The notes beneath the pieces are model-generated. The model had not been told where the DNA came from, did no database searches, and saw only the letters and a program-made list of their open reading frames with translations. From the NCBI RefSeq assembly GCF_051390635.1, contig NZ_JBPODT010000003.1, positions 248,001 to 312,000 of the forward strand: a stretch of DNA of 64,000 bases. The letters run 5' to 3'. Within the stretch, counting starts at the first letter, position 1, and every line of letters begins with the position of its first letter. The DNA is from Microbaculum sp051390635. Its GTDB lineage: Bacteria; Pseudomonadota; Alphaproteobacteria; Rhizobiales; Tepidamorphaceae. The translations under genes were made by a program, and so were the position numbers. Below, piece after piece: positions 59,665 through 64,000 of the stretch.

Positions 59665-59940
59665 ATGGACGATACCCAGACTTTCCCTGAGACGAAGCCG
59701 AACGCGCGCTATCTGCGCCGTGCCGATGCGGCCGACTACATCCAGTCCACCTACGGCTTTCCTTGCTCGCGGCAGTGGCTCGCCAAGCTTGCCGTGATCG
59801 GCGGTGGTCCCCTGTACCGCAAGGCCGGCCGCACGCCGCTCTATGCGCCGGCCGACCTTGACGCCTGGGCCGAGGCCCGTATCGGGGGGGTGGTTCGTTC
59901 GACCTCGGAGACGCCTGAGACCGGCCACAGCCCGGTCTAG
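59665..59940 (+). CDS. Small helix-turn-helix protein (AlpA/excisionase-like), 91 aa
   Basis: The fold begins ARYLRRADAADYIQSTYGFP, followed by CSRQWLAKLAVIGGGPLYRK and PLYAPADLDAWAEARIGG, the winged-helix layout of MerR-like excisionase/AlpA proteins used by phages and genomic islands to control excision and integrase expression. A purine-rich GGAG lies upstream. It is followed after 17 bases by another DNA-binding protein gene. Confidence 0.8.
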   Translation: MDDTQTFPETKPNARYLRRADAADYIQSTYGFPCSRQWLAKLAVIGGGPLYRKAGRTPLYAPADLDAWAEARIGGVVRSTSETPETGHSPV

Positions 59941-59957
59941 CCCGCGGACGCATTCAC

Positions 59958-60404
59958 ATGACCAGGAAGCGTCCCTCCGCGCGGCAGGTGAAGAAGAACT
60001 GGACCTACGAGGTCAAGCAGCTCGCACGGCTTGTCGGCGTACATCCGAACACCGTCCGGCGGTGGATCTCGAAAGACGGCCTTGAGGTCGTGGATGACAG
60101 GCGGCCGTTCCTCATCAGGGGAGAGGCCGCACAGGAGTTTCTGGGCGAGCGGAAGCAGTCCAGGAAGTGCACCTTGAAGCCCGGCGAGATCTACTGTCTC
60201 GGGTGCCGCGCGCCGAAGCGTCCCGCCGGCAACATGGCGGACTATCTCCCGCTCGGCGCCGAGCGCGGCAGCCTGCAGGGCCTCTGCCCGGACTGCGGCG
60301 GGCTGATCTATCGGGGCGTATCGCCGGCCAAACTGGATGCCGTCCGCGCCGATCTCGACATCGCGTTTACGGAAGCACTGCAACGCATAGGAGGGTGCGC
60401 TTGA
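59958..60404 (+). CDS. Helix-turn-helix protein with a zinc-ribbon, 148 aa
   Basis: The N-terminal half holds an excisionase-like helix-turn-helix (KQLARLVGVHPNTVRRWISK, then FLIRGEAAQEFLGERK). The C-terminal half carries a four-cysteine zinc ribbon (YCLGCRAPKRP and GLCPDCGGLIY). Proteins of this two-part type are encoded directly before tyrosine recombinases in many alphaproteobacterial elements. It starts 17 bases after the previous gene and ends 39 bases before the recombinase. Confidence 0.8.
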   Translation: MTRKRPSARQVKKNWTYEVKQLARLVGVHPNTVRRWISKDGLEVVDDRRPFLIRGEAAQEFLGERKQSRKCTLKPGEIYCLGCRAPKRPAGNMADYLPLGAERGSLQGLCPDCGGLIYRGVSPAKLDAVRADLDIAFTEALQRIGGCA

Positions 60405-60443
60405 GCCTCCTCAAACAGTGACTTCCAAAGGAGACTGAACACC

Positions 60444-61472
60444 ATGTCCAAATACAACGCCGATAACGAGCGCAGGAAACGCGAATATGCCGAATGGCGG
60501 CGGAACTGCCGCGGGTGCAGCGAGGCGACGCTGGACGCCGATCTCGCCGCCATCCACGACTTCGAGGTCTACACCAAATTCCGCGACTTCAAGAAGTTCC
60601 ACATCCGGCAGGCGCAGGGCTTCAAGGAGCACCTGCGCGAGCAGACCAATGCCCGCACCGGCGAGCTGCTGAGCGCGGCGACGATCTATTCCCGGCTCAA
60701 TGCCCTGAAGGCTTTCTTCAAGTGGCTCGCCGACAAGCCGGGCTACAAGTCGCGCATCGCCTATGCGGACGCCGACTACTTCAGCCCCGACCGGCGCGAG
60801 GCGGCGATTGCCAAGGCGCACCGGGAGCCGCGCGCACCGACACTGGAGCAGATCCGCCATGTCCTGAAGTCGATGCCCTTCGCGACGCCTATCGAGAAGC
60901 GCAACCGGACGCTGGTCGCCTTCACCATCCTGTCCGGCGCCCGCGTCAAGGCTCTCGCCTCCATGCGGCTGCGCCACGTCGACATCATCGAGGATCGCGT
61001 CGACCAGGATGCCCGCACGGTCGGGACGAAGTTCTCGAAGACCTTCTCCACGACGTTCTTCCCCGTTGGCGACGACATCCGCGCCATCGTCGTCGACTGG
61101 ATCGAATATCTGCGTAACGAACTGAAGTGGGGTCTGGACGATCCGCTGTTCCCGGCGACGCTTGTCCGCACCACCGGCAAGTTCGAGGCGATCGGCCTCG
61201 AACGGCGCCACTGGACGACGACGCAGCCGATCAACAGGGTCTTCCGGGAGGCCTTCGAGGCTGCGGACCTGCCTTACTTCAACCCGCACAGTTTCCGGCA
61301 CACGCTCGGCCGGCTTCCCGCGCAGCTCAATCTGACCGCCGAGGAACAGAAGGCCTTTTCCCAGAACCTGGGTCACGACAACCTGGCGACGACGATGTCG
61401 TGCTATGCGCACGTTCCCTTCACCCGGCAGGCGGAGATCATGCGGGGATTGTCGAGCGCGGTTCGGGGGTGA
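60444..61472 (+). CDS. Second tyrosine recombinase of the element (XerD-like core), 342 aa
   Basis: The N-terminal SAM-like domain (about residues 20-110; ARTGELLSAATIYSRLNALK) precedes a catalytic domain with Arg in LSGARVKALASMRL, Lys in GTKFSKTFSTTFF, HSFRHTLGR, the SQNLGHDNLA box and Tyr in TMSCYAHVPF. It has no DUF4102 arm domain and is not closely related to the P4-type integrase at the other end. It is transcribed toward the tRNA-His and stops 111 bases before it. It may drive excision or be the integrase of a second, nested element. Confidence 0.92.
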   Translation: MSKYNADNERRKREYAEWRRNCRGCSEATLDADLAAIHDFEVYTKFRDFKKFHIRQAQGFKEHLREQTNARTGELLSAATIYSRLNALKAFFKWLADKPGYKSRIAYADADYFSPDRREAAIAKAHREPRAPTLEQIRHVLKSMPFATPIEKRNRTLVAFTILSGARVKALASMRLRHVDIIEDRVDQDARTVGTKFSKTFSTTFFPVGDDIRAIVVDWIEYLRNELKWGLDDPLFPATLVRTTGKFEAIGLERRHWTTTQPINRVFREAFEAADLPYFNPHSFRHTLGRLPAQLNLTAEEQKAFSQNLGHDNLATTMSCYAHVPFTRQAEIMRGLSSAVRG

Positions 61473-61496
61473 AAGCGCTTACGTGATTTCCTTGCC

Positions 61497-61519
61497 GTGG
61501 CGACATGGTGGCGACACGG
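61497..61519 (+). repeat. 23-bp motif inside the right end of the element
   Basis: Identical to 48193-48215 and in the same orientation, starting GTGGCGACATGGTGGCGACA. It lies 64 bases left of the attachment repeat. The preceding bases TTGCCG are also shared between both ends. Confidence 0.75.
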
Positions 61520-61583
61520 GGCGAAGCGCCCAATGGAATCACACAGGGGCAAGTAAAAACATTAATAATAACAATGAGAAAAA

Positions 61584-61660
61584 TGGTACAGCTGCCCCGG
61601 CTCGAACGGGGGACCTCCTGATCCACAATCAGGCGCTCTAACCAACTGAGCTACAGCTGC
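61584..61660 (-). tRNA. tRNA-His(GTG), target of the integrative element
   Basis: 77 bases with encoded CCA. Acceptor strands GCAGCTG and CAGCTGT pair (with one G-T), T8-A9, D arm GCTCAGTTGGTTAGAGC, anticodon stem CCTGA/TCAGG with loop TTGTGGA (anticodon GTG), T arm CCCCG-TTCGAGC-CGGGG. The discriminator is A73 and there is no paired G at position -1, the pattern known from alphaproteobacteria. Its first 48 bases on the plus strand (61584-61631) are repeated at 48031. Confidence 0.95.
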
Positions 61661-61743
61661 ACGGGCGTTCGGGCAGTAAATACGAACAAAGCCCTGCCGG
61701 CGCAAGGGCCGGGGGAACAGCGGGCGGGCGGAGACGAAAAAAA

Positions 61744-61765
61744 AGCCCGGCCATGGGGCCGGGCT
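61744..61765 (-). terminator. Rho-independent terminator of the phasin gene
   Basis: A 9-bp perfect stem (AGCCCGGCC and GGCCGGGCT) with a 4-nt loop. On the minus strand a run of eight T residues follows (A run at 61737-61744). It is 38 bases after the phasin stop. Confidence 0.9.
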
Positions 61766-61802
61766 CTTCGATGTGGATTAAAAACCCGACGGTGTCAGGG
61801 CC

Positions 61803-62288
61803 TCAGAAGGCCGACTTCCACTGGGTCATCGCCTTGGCGACGCCGTCTTTGAACGGCTTGGCGGTTTCGGCCTGAACCTTGCTGGCGAGATCCTGGATAT
61901 CCTTGACCTGCGTGGTCAGGGCATCGAACTGCTTGCGGGCGAACTCGGTCTGCAGCTCCATGACCTCGGCGATCGACTTCACGCCGAGCATCTTCTCGAC
62001 GAAATCGAAACCGGCGTTGAAATTGGCCTTGGCGGCACCGAGGGCCTTGGACTGGAAGTCCGTCGCGCCCTTGTTGATGGTGGCGAAGGTGTCTTCCATC
62101 GCGTCGGTCGCCTCTTCGGCGAGCGACTTGTAGGAGTCGTAGGCTTCCTTGGCCTGCATCGCGCCCTTCTCGGCCATCTCGCGGAAGGCCGCAGGCATCT
62201 CGAGCGAAGTCAATCCGGTGACGTCCTGCTTCACGGAAGCGGCTTTCGGGGCAGCCTTGGGGGCGGCATTTGCCTTGGTGGTGGTCAT
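61803..62288 (-). CDS. phaP: Phasin (polyhydroxyalkanoate granule-associated protein)
   Basis: A 161-residue amphipathic helical protein of the Phasin_2 family that coats polyhydroxybutyrate granules. The N-terminal 25 residues are Ala/Pro/Lys-rich; then come FREMAEKGAMQAKEAYDSYK, ATINKGATDFQSKALGAAKA and VMELQTEFARKQFDALTTQV, typical of the family. The ATG at 62286-62288 follows AAAGGA with good spacing; the frame is open upstream but lacks a ribosome site. Two PhaR-type sites lie about 135-165 bases upstream, and a strong terminator follows. Confidence 0.93.
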   Translation of the reverse strand: MTTTKANAAPKAAPKAASVKQDVTGLTSLEMPAAFREMAEKGAMQAKEAYDSYKSLAEEATDAMEDTFATINKGATDFQSKALGAAKANFNAGFDFVEKMLGVKSIAEVMELQTEFARKQFDALTTQVKDIQDLASKVQAETAKPFKDGVAKAMTQWKSAF

Positions 62289-62837
62289 GGCGATCATCCT
62301 TTCACGGTTCGGCAGGCGCGTGTGCGGCCGCCGATGCGTTGAATTCGGGATTTCCGTGTCTGGCGCGGGCATCATAAGCCTTCGCGCATCGTACCTAGCG
62401 GAAATATAGGAAAGGATATTGTGCAATGCAACAGAAAAAATGGTGCATCGCACAAAGATTGCGTTGGCAGCGCGCGAGGCCGCGTTATTCGCTGGCCGGC
62501 CGCGTCGCGCCGATGCCCGGGTGGGGGCTGTCCACGACGGTTCCGGCGAAACCGCGAATCGCGTCCGGATTGTCGACTGAGTCGTTCAGGCTCGCCTTAC
62601 AGCGACGGTCATCCACGCCAGCCTGTGGGATTTAACCATTCCGGCGTATGCCGAGGGGGCTATTGGGCCGCTCTGCTGGACGGCCCTCGTAACCTACGAT
62701 TATAACAGCGTCAGGTGACGGGTCGGCAGGCTTGTGCGGCGGCAGGACCGAACTTCGATCGCTCGAGGGGCAGGCCTTGAAGGGTCAGGCGACGAAGCGG
62801 CCCGCGGTTTAGGCGGGATTAGGAACTGGAAGCCGAA
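62289..62837. other. Divergent intergenic region between phasin and sensor kinase genes
   Basis: About 550 bases without a supported gene. The left part (to 62455) contains the phasin promoter region and PhaR-type sites; the right part precedes the kinase gene. No RNA gene was recognised. Confidence 0.5.
62422..62452. promoter_or_regulatory. Two PhaR-type operator motifs (TGC-N3-GCA)
   Basis: TGCAATGCA at 62422-62430 and TGCATCGCA at 62444-62452, 22 bases apart, so on the same DNA face. The PHB-granule repressor PhaR of Paracoccus is known to bind TGC-N3-GCA upstream of phaP. Here the pair lies upstream of the phasin gene. Confidence 0.65.
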
Positions 62838-64000
62838 ATGAGCAGCCGGCTCGACGAGTCCATGTTGTTGCGCGCCCCCGGCGTTGCCGAAACGATTCTC
62901 GGCGCGGCGCCGGCTTGGGTGTGGGATGTGGACGAGGGCCGTATCCTGCTTGCCAGCGCCGCTGGCATCGCCTTCTTCGACGAATCCGATTTCAGCCGGC
63001 TCGCCGCCCGCCGGTTCGATATGGAACGCCCGGGCATGAACCAGCTCGCCCGGCTCGGCCGCTCGCTGCCGCGCGACGGGTCGATGCGCCTGTCGCTCTT
63101 GCGGTTCTTCGTCGGCCTGCGCGACATATCCATTCCCTGCCAGTGCCGCCTGCTCGCCGATGTCGGCCGCGACATCGTGCTCATCGTCGCCGGGCGGAAC
63201 GGCAAGGCCAAAGCCGATCTCGACGACCGCTTTCTCGCCGCGTTCGCGGCGGTGTCGACGCCGCTGATTCTGCACGGCGGCTCGGGCGAGCTCCGTCGCA
63301 ATCAGCCGGCAGCCGATCTGGATGCCGCGGCTGGCGAACGCGTTGCGCTCGCGCTTCCGGACGGTCCGTATTCGCTCGTTGTCTTCGGCGATGAGGCGCG
63401 GGCGGCCACCCGAGACGACGCGGAAGACGTCCCCGGTGTCGACGAAGCCTCTCCCGACGAGGCGGCGGAGGCGGAGACCGGCGAGGAGCCGGCCACGCAG
63501 CAGCCCGAAACCGGCCAGCTTCGCGCCGCCCGCGCGCTTCCCAACGTGCGCCGGTTCACCTTCCAGCTCGATGCCGACGGCCGCTTCGTCGAGGTCGGCG
63601 CAGCCTTCGCCGAGATCGTCGGCCCCGAGGCCGCCGATGTGGTCGGCCGCGAGTGGATCGACCTTGATCTCGAACTGTCGATCGACACGGGCGAGCGCGT
63701 CGCCAGGGCACTCGAAACCCACGATACCTGGAGCAATATCCAGATCGATTGGCCGACCGACTACGGCGAGGTCGCCCGGTTGCGCCTGTCGGCGCTTCCG
63801 CGTTTCGGCGAGGGCCGCGCCTTCGTCGGCTATCGCGGCTTTGCCGATGTGCTCTCGGTGACGCCGGTCGAGACCGAGGACGGCGCGGAGGCGCCGACCG
63901 AAACCGGCGTCGAAGAGCCCCCGAAACCGGTCGGCAGGCCGCAGCAGCCCGCCCGCGGCGGCGAGCGCGCGAAACTGACGATCGTCTCCGCCCGCCCGGA
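62838..64000 (+). CDS. PAS domain-containing sensor histidine kinase, PdhS/DivJ-PleC-like, 3'-truncated by the window
   Basis: The frame is open from the ATG at 62838 to the last base, giving the first 387 residues. It begins VAETILGAAPAWVWDVDEGR, a PAS-like N-terminal region, then an acidic linker (about 195-230; EAETGEEPATQQPETGQLRA), then a second PAS-like region (about 233-330; RRFTFQLDADGRFVEVGAAF, AEIVGPEAADVVGREWIDLD). This layout matches the N-terminal sensor part of PdhS-type cell-cycle kinases of Hyphomicrobiales. The kinase core lies outside the window, so the call rests on the sensor part. No membrane segment is visible. Confidence 0.75.
   Translation, partial: MSSRLDESMLLRAPGVAETILGAAPAWVWDVDEGRILLASAAGIAFFDESDFSRLAARRFDMERPGMNQLARLGRSLPRDGSMRLSLLRFFVGLRDISIPCQCRLLADVGRDIVLIVAGRNGKAKADLDDRFLAAFAAVSTPLILHGGSGELRRNQPAADLDAAAGERVALALPDGPYSLVVFGDEARAATRDDAEDVPGVDEASPDEAAEAETGEEPATQQPETGQLRAARALPNVRRFTFQLDADGRFVEVGAAFAEIVGPEAADVVGREWIDLDLELSIDTGERVARALETHDTWSNIQIDWPTDYGEVARLRLSALPRFGEGRAFVGYRGFADVLSVTPVETEDGAEAPTETGVEEPPKPVGRPQQPARGGERAKLTIVSARP

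Larger units (their letters stand above)
48031..61631. mobile_element. Integrative element of about 13.6 kb inserted in the tRNA-His gene, with a sulfatase cargo
   Basis: The borders are a perfect 48-bp direct repeat: 48031-48078 and 61584-61631, the latter inside the intact tRNA-His. Between them are a P4-type integrase, two response regulators, a sensor kinase, an alkylsulfatase, an arylsulfatase, small exported proteins, a hypothetical protein, two small helix-turn-helix proteins and a second tyrosine recombinase. A shared 23-bp motif lies inside both ends. The exact crossover within the 48 bp is unknown, so the element is 13,553 bp in length. No conjugation or phage structural genes are present, so it is either mobilised by other means or fixed. 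Confidence 0.85.

Noticed and set aside
61405..61641. Frame crossing the right border of the element
   Set aside because: It translates the end of the recombinase in another frame and then the tRNA-His; not a gene.

Overview
The window is a high-GC chromosome segment from an alphaproteobacterium, most likely of the order Hyphomicrobiales (rhizobia and relatives). The evidence is the run DUF2948 - UPF0262 - LMW-PTP - (infA) - maf - yacG - tRNA-Phe, a phasin gene preceded by PhaR-type sites, a PdhS-like PAS histidine kinase, a DUF2083 regulator of short-chain fatty acid type, and a tRNA-His with A73 and no extra 5' G, as is known for many alphaproteobacteria. No species call is possible from sequence reading alone.

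Layout. 1-3757: the end of a spermidine/putrescine-type ABC transporter (binding protein, ATPase, two permeases). 3838-8946: hypothetical protein, PaaI-type thioesterase, chemoreceptor, TPR protein, DUF1045 protein. 8947-18490: an accessory-looking, gene-poor stretch with long AT-rich gaps. It holds a cyclopropane-fatty-acid synthase, a transglutaminase-like protein, a cold-shock protein, NhaA, a PAS-adenylyl cyclase and a six-gene set of very small proteins, and ends in the 3' half of a tRNA-Val(GAC). 18491-24367: tRNA-Thr, then the conserved rhizobial block, in which murA and hisD are absent and infA is reduced to a remnant; an acyl-CoA ligase and a short-chain dehydrogenase sit before yacG and tRNA-Phe. 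24368-27850: debris beside tRNA-Phe, consisting of an integrase cut by a defective IS3-type element, a helicase tail, a Fic protein and an inverted 100-bp IS end.

28073-47561: metabolic and regulatory chromosome. It carries a tripartite tricarboxylate transporter (tctABC) next to an unusual symporter-histidine kinase operon, a short-chain-fatty-acid type regulator divergent from a complete branched-chain-amino-acid-type ABC transporter (livKHMGF-like), a flavin-type oxidase, a DksA-like protein, a PLP enzyme, a DUF1194 protein overlapping a stand-alone prim-pol domain protein, and a mannose-1-phosphate guanylyltransferase.

48031-61631: an integrative element of about 13.6 kb in tRNA-His, bounded by a perfect 48-bp repeat of the 3' part of the tRNA gene. 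It has a P4-type integrase at one end and an HTH - HTH/zinc-ribbon - tyrosine recombinase set at the other. Its cargo is a sulfate-ester module: a secreted alkylsulfatase, an arylsulfatase with a formylglycine-type motif and three small exported proteins, next to a divergent two-component system whose sensor has a periplasmic ABC-substrate-binding-like domain. I consider this regulated sulfatase island the most interesting system in the window. 61738-64000: phasin gene with terminator and PhaR-type sites, then the first 387 codons of a PAS-containing sensor kinase that runs off the window.
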